Shown here: in pieces, positions 26,510-36,198 of the stretch
Numbering within the stretch: position 1 is the first letter of the stretch
How the letters are laid out: every line of letters begins with the position of its first letter
From: Mycolicibacterium lutetiense
Lineage (GTDB): Bacteria; Actinomycetota; Actinomycetes; Mycobacteriales; Mycobacteriaceae
Reading direction: 5' to 3'
DNA length: 64,000 nucleotides
Assembly: GCF_017876775.1 (NCBI RefSeq)
Contig: NZ_JAGIOP010000002.1
Location: 3,534,001-3,598,000 of the forward strand
Position numbers and translations under genes: made by a program
The notes under the pieces: generated by a model
Databases searched by the model: none
Seen by the model: the letters and a program-made list of their open reading frames with translations, nothing else
What the model was told of the DNA's origin: nothing

Positions 26510-27328
26510 ATGACCGACAAGTTGAAAGTCGACCTCACCGGGGCGCCGCAGACCATGCTCGCGACGTTCTACGCCAAGGCGCTCGACGCCGGGATGCCCA
26601 ACCCGATCCTGGGTGACCAGTTGGCCAAAGAGATCGCCGACCGCATCGACTACGACTGGAGCCGCACGTCGATCACCGAGGCGACGTCGCCTTCGGTGAC
26701 CACCCGCAGCGCCCACTTCGACCGCTGGACACGCCAATTCCTGGCCGTGCATCCCGAGGCCGTGGTGCTGCATCTGGGGTGCGGACTGGACGGTCGGTAC
26801 TTCCGCCTGCAGCCCGGGCCGGGAGTCGAGTGGTACGACATCGACTACCCCGACGTCGCGCACCTGCGCGAGCAGCTGTACCCCTCGGCCGAGCACTATC
26901 ACGTCATCGCGGCCTCGGTGACCGACCCGGCCTGGCTGCGCGACATTCCGGCCGACCGGCCGACCCTGATGCTCGGCGAGGGGCTCACGATGTACCTCAC
27001 CGAACACGACGGGGTGGCACTGCTGCGACGAATCGTCGACGGATTTCCTTCCGGGGAACTGCAATTCGACGTGTTCAACACGCTCGGGATCAAATCGCAG
27101 TGGAGCAACACCGTGGTACGCCGCTCCGGGGCCAAACTCCACTGGGCCGTCAACAGCCCCGAAGACATCCTGCGCGCGGTGCCGGGCACCAGGCTGCTGT
27201 CCCGAATATCGCCGTTCGACGATCCGGTGTTCAATCGGCTGCCCTGGTACTACCGGATGATGCTGGCCGTCATGAAGCCGGTCCCGGTGTTGCGGTACAT
27301 GGCGCAGTATCACCGTTACGCCTTCTGA
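26510..27328 (+). CDS. LCM-type SAM-dependent O-methyltransferase
   Basis: The 272-aa protein belongs to the leucine carboxyl methyltransferase-like group (PF04072 type), common in mycobacteria and in polyketide clusters. The first line is TGAPQTMLATFYAKALDAG, motif I is VVLHLGCGLDGRYFRLQPG, then EWYDIDYPDV and LMLGEGLTMYLTE. It would use SAM to methylate a carboxyl or hydroxyl; the substrate is unknown. It begins 62 nt after the SDR gene and is the first gene of the inserted segment between the Rv0139- and Rv0140-like genes. It is convergent with the quinone oxidoreductase gene, with 3 bp between the stops. Confidence 0.9.
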   Translation: MTDKLKVDLTGAPQTMLATFYAKALDAGMPNPILGDQLAKEIADRIDYDWSRTSITEATSPSVTTRSAHFDRWTRQFLAVHPEAVVLHLGCGLDGRYFRLQPGPGVEWYDIDYPDVAHLREQLYPSAEHYHVIAASVTDPAWLRDIPADRPTLMLGEGLTMYLTEHDGVALLRRIVDGFPSGELQFDVFNTLGIKSQWSNTVVRRSGAKLHWAVNSPEDILRAVPGTRLLSRISPFDDPVFNRLPWYYRMMLAVMKPVPVLRYMAQYHRYAF

Positions 27329-27331
27329 GCG

Positions 27332-28306
27332 TCAGGGGAGCAGCACTGACGAGCCGATGCTGCTACCCGACTCGAGTTCGCGATGCGCGTGCGCGGCCTC
27401 GCTGAGCGGGTAGCGCTGGTTGATGGGGACTGCGATGCGGCCGCTGGCAACATGCCCGAAGAACTCGCCGGCGAGCTCGGCGCGGTCGGCCGGGTCGGCG
27501 ATGTAGTCGGCCAGGGCTGGGCGGGTGACGAACAGTGATCCCTTGGCGGCCAACTGCATTGCGTCAATCGGAGGGATCGGGCCCGACGCCGTGCCAAAGC
27601 ACACCAGGAGACCACGCCGAGCGAGGCAATCCAGTGACTGGTGGAACGTGGCGGCGCCGACACTGTCATAGACGACGGGCACGCCACGCCCATCGGTCAG
27701 CTCGCGGACCCGATCGACGAGGTTCTCCCGGGTATGCACGACAACCTCGTCGCAGCCGTGGGCAATGGCCGCGGCAGCCTTCTCGTCCGAAGACACGCTG
27801 CCAATCACCTTGATACCCAACAGATGTGCCCACTGGCAGAACAACAGCCCGACACCTCCGGCCGCGGCATGGAGGAGCACCGTGTCACCGGACCGAAGCG
27901 GATAGATGCGTTTCAGGAGGTACGCGGCGGTCAATCCGCGCATCGTCGATGCCGCGGCGGCGTCGAAATCAACGTCGTCGGGTAGGGCGATCAGATGCTC
28001 AGCGGGCATCACGCGTTCGGTGCTGTAGGCGCCCAACGGGCTGCCGGTGTAGGTGACTCGGTCGCCAGGGGCGAAATCCTGGACGTCTGCACCGACGGCT
28101 TCGACAACACCCGCGGCCTCGACACCGATGCCCGACGGAAGTGGCGCCGGGTACAAGCCGGTCCGGAAATAGATGTCCGCGAAGTTGAGGCCAACCGTCA
28201 CGTGACGAATTTTGACCTGACCGGGGACAGGGTCGCCGACAGCGCACTTTTCCCAGCGCAGCACCTCTGGGCCGCCTGTCTCCGTGAACCGCACACCGTA
28301 CGCCAC
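27332..28306 (-). CDS. zinc-independent quinone oxidoreductase (MDR family)
   Basis: The 324-aa protein has GVGFAD-like sequence VGLNFADIYFRTGLYP, the family signature GIGVEAAGVVEAVG and the nucleotide site HAAAGGVGLLFCQWAHLLG. It lacks the Cys/His zinc ligands of alcohol dehydrogenases. It most resembles NADPH:quinone oxidoreductase (Qor) and would reduce quinones or enals with NADPH. It is divergent from an AraC-type regulator, 108 bp apart, which may control it. Confidence 0.92.
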   Translation of the reverse strand: MAYGVRFTETGGPEVLRWEKCAVGDPVPGQVKIRHVTVGLNFADIYFRTGLYPAPLPSGIGVEAAGVVEAVGADVQDFAPGDRVTYTGSPLGAYSTERVMPAEHLIALPDDVDFDAAAASTMRGLTAAYLLKRIYPLRSGDTVLLHAAAGGVGLLFCQWAHLLGIKVIGSVSSDEKAAAAIAHGCDEVVVHTRENLVDRVRELTDGRGVPVVYDSVGAATFHQSLDCLARRGLLVCFGTASGPIPPIDAMQLAAKGSLFVTRPALADYIADPADRAELAGEFFGHVASGRIAVPINQRYPLSEAAHAHRELESGSSIGSSVLLP

Positions 28307-28414
28307 CAGCTAGAGCCCTTCTGTCAGGTGCCGATCCAGCAATGACCATAGACCGGGCGTGGGTGGTAATACTTATCCTCAAGAGACAATTTTCTGATCA
28401 TTTGGAGTCGTCGG

Positions 28415-29428
28415 ATGGAAGAGCGTGAGCCCCTCGCGCGGTACGCCGCGCTCAATGGGCTCTTGGACCTGGCCAGCGAGATCGGGGTGGATGCCGAAGA
28501 ACTCTTCGCGCGATCCGGGCTCGATCCGATGGGCATGACTCAACCGGACCGGTGGGTGCCCGCCAGGGCGGTCGCCGATGTGCTCGAGGGCGCCGCGGCA
28601 TCTTCGGACAGCAGTGACGTGGGATTGCGCCTGGCCGAGAACCGTCATCTGGCCAATCTCGGACCGCTGAGCCTGGTGATCAGGGACGAACCGTTTGTGC
28701 GCGACGCGATGCAGACGCTCATCCGGTACAACCACATGTACAACGAAGCCCTCCAGATCCGAGTGGTCGAAGCCGACGAGGTCACCACCATCCGCCTGAC
28801 GTTGAGCCTCGGGACCGCAAGGCCGCCAAGGCAATCCATCGAACTGGTCGCCGGTTCGTTGGTGCGGATACTGGCCGACCTGGCGGGAGAGCACTGGCGT
28901 CCGGTGGCCACCTGCTTCAGCCATCCCCAGCCATCCGACACCGGCCGGCATCGCCGGATATTCGGCGACAATGTGAGCTTCGACTGCGATTTCAACGGCA
29001 TCGTGGTGCGCTCAGCTGACCTCGACACCAACAACGTCCTGGCAGATCCCAAGTTTCTGCCGTACGCCCAACAGCTACTCAACCCGCGGAACGACCCGAC
29101 GGACGCCGTCATCGTCAGTCGCACAAGGGAAGTCATCGAACTACTACTACCCGCAGGGCGGTGCTCCATCGACCATGTCGCCCGAAGCCTGGGTACCAAC
29201 CGTCGAACCCTCCACCGTCAACTCCAAAGCGCCGGCACGACATTCACGGAACTACTCGACACCACCCGCGTCGACCTCGTCAAACACCTGCTGACCAATC
29301 ACAACAACTCGCTCACCGACATCTCGGTCATGCTCATGTTCTCCACGCCGGGGAACTTCACCCGGTGGTTCCGGCAGCGCTTCGGGGTCACGCCGCGTAC
29401 GTGGCGGCTCGATCATGAAGTTTGCTGA
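28415..29428 (+). CDS. AraC-family regulator with Arabinose_bd-like sensor domain
   Basis: The 337-aa protein has an N-terminal sensor domain (LASEIGVDAEELFARSGLD and SPLSLVIRDEPFVRD-like sequence) as in OruR/ArgR-like AraC regulators (PF12625 type). A C-terminal HTH pair follows: CSIDHVARSLGTNRRTLHRQL and LTDISVMLMFSTPGNFTRWFR. It is divergent from the quinone oxidoreductase gene, a likely target. An AGGAG-like ribosome site lies in TTTGGAGTCGTCGG before the ATG. Confidence 0.9.
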   Translation: MEEREPLARYAALNGLLDLASEIGVDAEELFARSGLDPMGMTQPDRWVPARAVADVLEGAAASSDSSDVGLRLAENRHLANLGPLSLVIRDEPFVRDAMQTLIRYNHMYNEALQIRVVEADEVTTIRLTLSLGTARPPRQSIELVAGSLVRILADLAGEHWRPVATCFSHPQPSDTGRHRRIFGDNVSFDCDFNGIVVRSADLDTNNVLADPKFLPYAQQLLNPRNDPTDAVIVSRTREVIELLLPAGRCSIDHVARSLGTNRRTLHRQLQSAGTTFTELLDTTRVDLVKHLLTNHNNSLTDISVMLMFSTPGNFTRWFRQRFGVTPRTWRLDHEVC

Positions 29429-29662
29429 CGGGCGAAGTTGAAGCGGGCTTGCAGGTTCACGGGCGCGGATCTGCCGTCGGGTGGGAATCCGCTGGGAGCA
29501 CGGCGCCGTCCGAAAGAAATTTTCTCCGGCATTTTTAGCTCTCTGACCTGCATCGATGGATGATGGTGCAGATCGCATTTCTGGCACCAAGTGTTACTGA
29601 CCGGTAACTAGGGAGTATGTTGTCCCCGTCACATCACCCCTCGGTCGGCAAGGAGCCGCTCA

Positions 29663-31033
29663 ATGTACGTAGCTGTACAACCCAACAGTTCAGATCAACG
29701 CAACTCCAAGCGCATCGCACTGGTCGGCGCAACTGCTATCGCCGCAGCATCCATCGGGTTGATGCCGCACGCGACTCAGCTCCCGGATCCGGTGAAGGTG
29801 AGCACCGCGGCCACACAGCTTGTGGCGCAGGTGAACCCGTTGGAGACCCTGATCGAGGCGCTGGAGACGACCGCCGCCAACGTGCAGACCGTCGCCAACA
29901 ACTGGCAGGCACGGCCGGCCCCGCTCGCGCAGCAGGTCGTCGCCAACTGGCTCAGATACTCCACCATCGTCACCACGTCGTTGGCATCCGAGATCACCAC
30001 CATCGACCGGATCGCGGGACAACTGACTGACCCCGCGTTCATTGACGCGTTCGTCAGCAACATTCAACAGGGCAATATCGAGGTGGCCTGGAGGTCCATT
30101 CATAGCAAACTGGTCTCCGCCGGATTCCTGTTGGTCGCGCCGCTGACCAACATCGCCAACATTCCGGCCTACATGCTGACGAATATGGCTGCAGCGGTAA
30201 AGGTGCTGGCCAGTAGTGGTTTGAGTGCGGTCGGCACGGCGGGACTCGCGGCATTCCTCGGCGCTGGCGCAGCTGTGGCTGAAGGACTGCAGGGCGCGGT
30301 TGACTCCGCCAAAGAGGGTGACGCGTTGGGCGCGCTGAGCAATGTAGCAAACATTCCTGGCTTGACTCTGGACCATGTGCTCAACAACCCGACCGGGGGC
30401 CTGCTGAGCCCGACCGGGCTCCTCGGCCAGCTGACCACCCGGATTCCTCAGCTGATTGCGGCAGGCATCGTTGCGCCCGGAGCGCAGAACATTTTCAAGG
30501 GAGGAACCTTGGATGCCGGGTTCGCGTCCCTGTCGGAAAGCGTCGACAAGCTCGTTGCCGCGATCGGTGCGGGATTGGGTCTTCCGGCCGGAGCCGCAGC
30601 CACGGTGAACACCTTGCCGGCTCCCACGGCCCTCACCGCGAAAGCGCCCGCTGCCAACGCGGCTTCGGATCCGGCGTCGGTGCCCGCACTGACAACATCG
30701 GTGACCAACGCGGTGACGCTCGACGTCAAGGCCGATACTGCCACCGATACCGCCACCGATGACGCACCGCGCGTTGCCACCAAGCTCGCAGCGGACCCGG
30801 CGGATAACGTCGTCGCTATCAAATCGCCTGTTGCAAAGGTTGATTCGCCGACGGAAGACAAGGTTGGGTCGGCACTCAAGCCGCACGTGAAGGCGACACC
30901 GGCCGGCAAGTTGGCGGCCAAGCTGAAGTCCCAGGTGACGGCCAAGGTCAAGGCCAAGACCGGTGACCGTAGCGACTCTTCGGCGTCGGATGCGCCGAGC
31001 AAGAAGTCGGGCGGCGAGGGTAAGAGTCACTGA
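29663..31033 (+). CDS. large secreted protein, family member 3
   Basis: This 456-aa product starts at ATG, about 10 nt after an AAGGAG site. A signal-like segment (RIALVGATAIAAASIGLMP) precedes the helical head. The head has the family signatures PAPLAQQVVANWLRYSTIV, GNIEVAWRSI, NIPAYMLTNMAAAVKVL, GDALGALSNVANIPGLTLDHVLNN and APGAQNIFKGGTLDAGF. An Ala/Asp/Thr-rich region and a Lys-rich tail (AAKLKSQVTAKVKAKTGD) follow. It has the architecture of the protein at 15565 but lacks the PGRS tail of the one at 17750. It is probably exported; the function is unknown. A strong terminator lies directly after it. Confidence 0.8.
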   Translation: MYVAVQPNSSDQRNSKRIALVGATAIAAASIGLMPHATQLPDPVKVSTAATQLVAQVNPLETLIEALETTAANVQTVANNWQARPAPLAQQVVANWLRYSTIVTTSLASEITTIDRIAGQLTDPAFIDAFVSNIQQGNIEVAWRSIHSKLVSAGFLLVAPLTNIANIPAYMLTNMAAAVKVLASSGLSAVGTAGLAAFLGAGAAVAEGLQGAVDSAKEGDALGALSNVANIPGLTLDHVLNNPTGGLLSPTGLLGQLTTRIPQLIAAGIVAPGAQNIFKGGTLDAGFASLSESVDKLVAAIGAGLGLPAGAAATVNTLPAPTALTAKAPAANAASDPASVPALTTSVTNAVTLDVKADTATDTATDDAPRVATKLAADPADNVVAIKSPVAKVDSPTEDKVGSALKPHVKATPAGKLAAKLKSQVTAKVKAKTGDRSDSSASDAPSKKSGGEGKSH

Positions 31034-31039
31034 CAATCG

Positions 31040-31073
31040 AAGAGGGGCAGCCCTTTCCGGGCTGCCCCTCTTT
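31040..31073 (+). terminator. intrinsic terminator after secreted family member 3
   Basis: A perfect 14-bp stem (AAGAGGGGCAGCCC / GGGCTGCCCCTCTT) with a 5-nt loop TTTCC ends in TTT. The structure is symmetric and can also serve the convergent small secreted-protein gene ending at 31086. Confidence 0.85.
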
Positions 31074-31085
31074 GCTGTCGAGATG

Positions 31086-31304
31086 TCAGCGGCCGCTGTG
31101 CCGAACTGTGTTGTCCACCTTGGGTGCGGTGGCCTTGGGGTGGATCCGGTTCAGCCAGTCGAGGTGGTCGACACCCGCGGAGATGGTGACGCTGCTGGGG
31201 GCGGCGACGTGAGCGGGCTCAGTAGCCACGGCCGGTGCGGCCAGGCCCAGGACGGCTGCGCCCAGTCCGCTGGCGGCGATGACGGCGAATCCGAACTTCT
31301 TCAT
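31086..31304 (-). CDS. small secreted protein, 72 aa
   Basis: The product begins MKKFGFAVIAASGLGAAVLG, a clear Sec signal peptide with cleavage near APAVATEP. The mature chain is about 45 residues (VTISAGVDHLDWLNRIHPKAT). An AGGAA ribosome site precedes the ATG. Its upstream region holds the second copy of the 46-bp element, the same layout as the secreted-protein gene at 9196. Function unknown. Confidence 0.72.
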   Translation of the reverse strand: MKKFGFAVIAASGLGAAVLGLAAPAVATEPAHVAAPSSVTISAGVDHLDWLNRIHPKATAPKVDNTVRHSGR

Positions 31305-31343
31305 TTCCTGCTTCTTCCTGTCTCATGCCGGTTATGACTGTCT

Positions 31344-31389
31344 AAACCGCAAGCTCAGGGTGGTAATTTCCGGTGGCAGAAATTGATCG
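31344..31389. repeat. 46-bp duplicated intergenic element, copy 2
   Basis: This copy is 37/46 identical, ungapped, to 9535-9580, with the 16-nt block TGGCAGAAATTGATCG fully conserved. It lies 40 nt upstream of the small secreted-protein gene (minus strand) and upstream of the FAD oxidoreductase gene (plus strand). Confidence 0.65.
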
Positions 31390-31408
31390 GCGCATGGCAG
31401 AAAGAAGT

Positions 31409-32803
31409 ATGTTCAGGCAGAATCCAGCGGTGTCCACCATGGTCAACGGTCGGGTCTCCCACTGGTTCGACGAACTGCCTACGCCTCGGTCCGCATTACC
31501 CGGGGACCGCGACGCCGACGTCTGTATCGTCGGCGCCGGATACACCGGGCTGTGGACCGCCTACTACCTTGCCCAAGCCGACCCGTCGTTGCGGATCACG
31601 GTGCTGGAGGCGCGGTTCGCCGGCTTCGGCGCATCGGGGCGCAACGGCGGCTGGCTGTCCGGTCTGGTGCCCGGCGATCGCCACCGGATGGCCGCCCAGC
31701 ACGGACGCGACCGGGTGCTGGCCTGGCAGGAAGCGCTCAACGAGGCCGTCGACGAGGTCATCGCGGTGGCCGACCGCGAAGGAATCGACGCCGGGGCGGT
31801 GAAGGGCGGGACGCTGGAGATCGCCCGCAACGCAGCCCAGGCTGCCCGGCTCGCCGAAGCCGTCGCCGAGGAACGCCGCTGGAACCAAGACGTCACCGAA
31901 CTCACGAAAGGCCAAGCTGCCGAACGCATTCGCTTCCACGGCGTGGTGTCGGCATACCACAACCCGCATTGCGCCCGGATCCAGCCGGCCCGACTGGCTC
32001 GTGGGCTGGCCGAGGCGGTGGAACGCCACGGCGTAACCATCTACGAAGACACCCCGGTCACCGAAATCGTGCCGGGCCGCGCCATCACGACAAGCGGCGC
32101 GGTGCGGGCCCCGATCATCCTGCGCGCCACCGAGGGCTTCACCTCGGCTCTGCCGGGCCTGCGCCGCAGGTGGCTTCCGATGAACAGTTCGATGATCGCG
32201 ACCGACCCGATTCCGGCCGCGTTGTGGAACGAAATCAGTTGGCACGGGCGCGAAACCGTGGGGGACAGTGCCCACGGTTTCTTCTATGCCCAGCGCACCG
32301 TCGATGACCGCATCGCGATCGGCGGACGCAGCGTCCCTTACCGTTTCGCGTCCCGCACCGATGTCGACGGGCAGGTGCCTGCCCGCACGGTCAGGCTGCT
32401 CACCGACGTACTTCACTCGATCCTGCCGCAGGTGCGGGACGTGCCGATAGCCCACGGTTGGTGCGGGGTGCTGGGCGTGCCGCGCGATTGGCAAGCGGAA
32501 GTGGTGCTGGACAAGGCCAGCGGACTGGGCTGGGCCGGCGGCTATGTCGGGCACGGGGTCACCGCGACCAACCTCGCCGGGCGCACCCTGGCCGACCTGG
32601 TCCTGGGTCGCGATACCGCGATCACCGAACTGCCGTGGGTCGGGCACCGATCACGCAACTGGGAACCCGAGCCGCTGCGCTGGCTCGGGGTGCGCGGCCT
32701 CTACGTCGCTTACAAACTGGCCGACCGGCACGAGGCCGGCGGACGCGCCCAGACCTCGCCGATGGCCCGTATCGCCGACGTCATCGCCCGCAAGCCGCAC
32801 TAG
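31409..32803 (+). CDS. FAD-dependent oxidoreductase (DAO family)
   Basis: About 464 aa. The FAD-binding Rossmann motif DADVCIVGAGYTGLWTAYYLA is followed by VLEARFAGFGASGRNGGWLSG, a signature of the glycine/D-amino-acid oxidase-like family. C-terminal GLGWAGGYVGHGVTATNLAGRTLADLV closes the flavin site. It would oxidise an amine or amino acid with FAD; the substrate is unknown. Several in-frame starts exist. The one at 31373 encodes MAEIDR inside the duplicated 46-bp element and is unlikely, so the ATG of MFRQNPAVS was taken; MVNGRVSHWFDE at 31439 is also possible. Confidence 0.86.
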   Translation: MFRQNPAVSTMVNGRVSHWFDELPTPRSALPGDRDADVCIVGAGYTGLWTAYYLAQADPSLRITVLEARFAGFGASGRNGGWLSGLVPGDRHRMAAQHGRDRVLAWQEALNEAVDEVIAVADREGIDAGAVKGGTLEIARNAAQAARLAEAVAEERRWNQDVTELTKGQAAERIRFHGVVSAYHNPHCARIQPARLARGLAEAVERHGVTIYEDTPVTEIVPGRAITTSGAVRAPIILRATEGFTSALPGLRRRWLPMNSSMIATDPIPAALWNEISWHGRETVGDSAHGFFYAQRTVDDRIAIGGRSVPYRFASRTDVDGQVPARTVRLLTDVLHSILPQVRDVPIAHGWCGVLGVPRDWQAEVVLDKASGLGWAGGYVGHGVTATNLAGRTLADLVLGRDTAITELPWVGHRSRNWEPEPLRWLGVRGLYVAYKLADRHEAGGRAQTSPMARIADVIARKPH

Positions 32804-32852
32804 CCCTGGCCGTCTGGATTTGCGCCCCGAGTGTCACCCACCTGTGGCATAA

Positions 32853-32868
32853 TCGAACACATGTTCGA
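32853..32868. promoter_or_regulatory. LexA (SOS) box over the start of the 13E12 gene
   Basis: TCGAAC-ACAT-GTTCGA matches the mycobacterial LexA consensus TCGAAC-N4-GTTCGA in all 12 fixed positions and includes the ATG. A -10-like CATAAT (32848-32853) ends 7 nt before the ATG, so the mRNA is probably leaderless and repressed by LexA at its start site. Confidence 0.85.
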
Positions 32869-34309
32869 CATCGAGTCGGGTTCCGGTGCGGCGCTGATCG
32901 ACGCGGTCAGTGCTGGGGCGCGGGCGGAGTCGGTGGCGATCGCGGGTCGGCTTTCGGCGATCGGGGCGTTGGATTCTCTGCGGGAACGTGAGTTGGCCGA
33001 GTCGATCTTTTGGACCACCGATCCGTTCGAGGCGGTGGCCGCCGAGATTTCGGCGGCGATGCGGATCAGCCGGGGCCGGGCCGGCACCCAGATCCATCGC
33101 GCCCGGGTGTTGCGGGACAAACTGCCGCTGGTAGCGGCCCGGTTCGCGGTCGGGGATATCGACTATCGGGTGGTGTGTGTGATCATCGCCCGCACCGGCA
33201 TCGTGGATGGCGCGGTGTGGGCCGGGCTGGATGCAGAGTTGGCCGCCCGGGCGTATCGGTGGATGCGGCTGTCTGAACGCCAGTTACGCGACCGGGTGGA
33301 TCAGTGGATCGCCAAACTGGACCCCAACGGGGTGCGGGTTCCCCCGGATGTGAACGAGGAACGGTTCGTGCAGATCGAACCGAGCAGCCCGGGCATGACC
33401 TCGCTGTGGGCCAACGTCCACGCCGAAGACGGGGCCGCGCTCAATCAACGGTTGGATGCGTTGGCGGCCACGGTGTGTGAGCATGATCCCCGCACCCGTG
33501 AGCAGCGTCGTGCCGATGCGGTGGGACCGTTGGCCCGGCTGGAATCACAGCTGCCATGCCGGTGCGGTCGTGACGATTGCCCGGCCACCCAGAAGCGGGC
33601 CGCAGCCAACGCTGCAATGGTCCATGTGCTGGCCGATGCGGCCACCCTCGACGGCACCAGCGACGCGCCGGGGTATCTACCCGGGTACGGGATCCTGCCC
33701 GCCGAATCGGTGCGCGACCTGGCCGCCAACGCCACACTCAAGCCAGTGGTGGTGCCCGCCCAACCCACCGAATCCGGTGAGGCGGCCGAGCCGGGGTACC
33801 GCCCGTCGGTGGCGCTCTCGGAGTTCATCCGGTGGCGGGATCTGACGTGTCGGTTCCCCGGCTGTGACGCCCCCGTTGAACGCTGCGACATCGACCACAC
33901 CGCACCCTGGCCGGCAGGTCCGACGCATCCGTCGAACACCAAACTGTTCTGCCGGGCACATCATTTGGTCAAAACGTTCTGCCCCGGCTGGACCGACCGT
34001 CAATTCCCCGACGGCACAGTCGAATTCAGATCACCGACCGGGCACACCTACACCACCGAACCCCACGGTTCTGCCCTGTTTCCCGTCCTGGGGCAACCGA
34101 CCGGGGAGGTGGATCTCCCCGAACCCCAAGCCCCGCACCCCAACCGTGCCGCGATGATGCCCAAACGCACACGGACCCGCGAACAAGACCACCAAGAACG
34201 CATCGCCGAAGAACGACGCCTACGAGCCGAACTCAACAACGACCTCGAATACGAACGCCACTACCAAGCCTGGCTCGCCGAAGAATACGGACCACCCCCA
34301 CCCTTCTGA
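32861..34309 (+). CDS. 13E12-repeat family protein with DUF222 and HNH domains
   Basis: The 482-aa protein combines an N-terminal DUF222 domain (MRISRGRAGTQIHRARVL, WAGLDAELAARAYRW, LDPNGVRVPPDVNEERFV) with a C-terminal HNH nuclease-like motif. The HNH motif is CRFPGCDAPVERCDIDHTAPW, then NTKLFCRAHHLVKTF, with the Zn-type cysteines and the DIDH core. This is the 13E12 family that is multicopy in mycobacteria. DNA binding or cleavage is inferred from the HNH motif; the biological role is unsettled. A perfect SOS box overlaps the start codon, so it should be induced by DNA damage. Confidence 0.92.
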   Translation: MFDIESGSGAALIDAVSAGARAESVAIAGRLSAIGALDSLRERELAESIFWTTDPFEAVAAEISAAMRISRGRAGTQIHRARVLRDKLPLVAARFAVGDIDYRVVCVIIARTGIVDGAVWAGLDAELAARAYRWMRLSERQLRDRVDQWIAKLDPNGVRVPPDVNEERFVQIEPSSPGMTSLWANVHAEDGAALNQRLDALAATVCEHDPRTREQRRADAVGPLARLESQLPCRCGRDDCPATQKRAAANAAMVHVLADAATLDGTSDAPGYLPGYGILPAESVRDLAANATLKPVVVPAQPTESGEAAEPGYRPSVALSEFIRWRDLTCRFPGCDAPVERCDIDHTAPWPAGPTHPSNTKLFCRAHHLVKTFCPGWTDRQFPDGTVEFRSPTGHTYTTEPHGSALFPVLGQPTGEVDLPEPQAPHPNRAAMMPKRTRTREQDHQERIAEERRLRAELNNDLEYERHYQAWLAEEYGPPPPF

Positions 34310-34321
34310 GCGGGGTGGGCA

Positions 34322-34777
34322 TCAACCTTCGGCGCGCTGCTTCAGCCGCTGCAGGGTGAGCTGGATGTGCTCGGCGTTGGCGCCGTCACGGTCGGCGACT
34401 CCGGTGGCCAATCCCGCGACCTTCTTGAACCAGCCTGCGCGACGATCCCAGGTGGACTCCGTCACCGTGCAGCCGCCGTCGGAGGCGACGATGTCGTAGC
34501 GCCAGTGCGCGACCGGGAAGACCAGAGACTTCACGTCAAAGGCGAACGTCTTGCCCGGCTCGGCGTCGGTGACGGTGCAGACGGTGCTCCAGGCTTTGGA
34601 ACCACTGCGGTTGTGTCCCTTGAAAATCGATCCGGGGGTAGCCGAATTGCCCTTCTGCCATTCCATCGCGTGTGCCTCTTCGGCGAGGGAAGCCAGCGTG
34701 GGCAGGTCGGTGATCAGTGCATACACCGCAGCGGGATCGGCGGCGATCGACACGGTGGCTTTCACAGGCGCGGTCAT
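34322..34777 (-). CDS. SRPBCC (polyketide cyclase-like) family protein
   Basis: The 151-aa protein begins MTAPVKATVSIAADPAAVYALITDLPTLA, a hallmark of the START/SRPBCC fold. PGSIFKGHNRSGSKAWSTVCTV and a Trp-rich end strand (VTESTWDRRAGWFKKVAGLATG) follow. Such proteins bind hydrophobic ligands in a deep cavity; the ligand is unknown. It lies 20 nt downstream of the aldo/keto reductase gene on the same strand, so they are probably co-transcribed. Confidence 0.87.
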   Translation of the reverse strand: MTAPVKATVSIAADPAAVYALITDLPTLASLAEEAHAMEWQKGNSATPGSIFKGHNRSGSKAWSTVCTVTDAEPGKTFAFDVKSLVFPVAHWRYDIVASDGGCTVTESTWDRRAGWFKKVAGLATGVADRDGANAEHIQLTLQRLKQRAEG

Positions 34778-34797
34778 GGGCCGATCGTAGCCCCGGG

Positions 34798-35778
<981 letters not shown>

Positions 35779-35829
35779 TGCTCCAGTGTGCCCGGGAATC
35801 GGTGGCCGCGCCGTGACGTTGTGACGCGT

Positions 35830-36189
35830 ATGACCGAGCGCCAGGTGCTGCAGCCGAGCGAGGCCCACCCCATCACCATCGCCCCGACCGGGCGTCGGGT
35901 CACCGTCACTGTCGGCGGCGCGATCGTCGCGCAGACCGATGACGCCCTGACGCTCCAGGAATCGAAATACCCAGCGGTGCAATATATTCCGCGCGCCGAC
36001 GTCGTGTGGGAGACCCTGACCCGCAGTGCCACCACCACGTACTGTCCGTACAAGGGTGAGGCGAACTACTACCACGTCGGCGGGGTCGAGGACGCGGTCT
36101 GGACCTATGAGCAACCGTATGCGGCCGTCGCAGAAATAGCCGATCACCTGGCCTTCTACCCGCAGAAGGCGGACATCGCCCTGGCCTAG
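35830..36189 (+). CDS. DUF427 domain protein (Rv0140-like)
   Basis: The 119-aa single-domain DUF427 protein has [19 protein letters not shown], then YIPRADV and [16 protein letters not shown], the family core. The length is typical for single-domain members. It precedes the AlkA-like gene by 9 nt, as Rv0140 lies near Rv0142 in M. tuberculosis, so this marks the resumption of that gene order. The molecular function of DUF427 is not known. A two-domain version is encoded at 8365-9159. Confidence 0.88.
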   Translation: MTERQVLQPSEAHPITIAPTGRRVTVTVGGAIVAQTDDALTLQESKYPAVQYIPRADVVWETLTRSATTTYCPYKGEANYYHVGGVEDAVWTYEQPYAAVAEIADHLAFYPQKADIALA

Positions 36190-36198
36190 TCTGGAACG

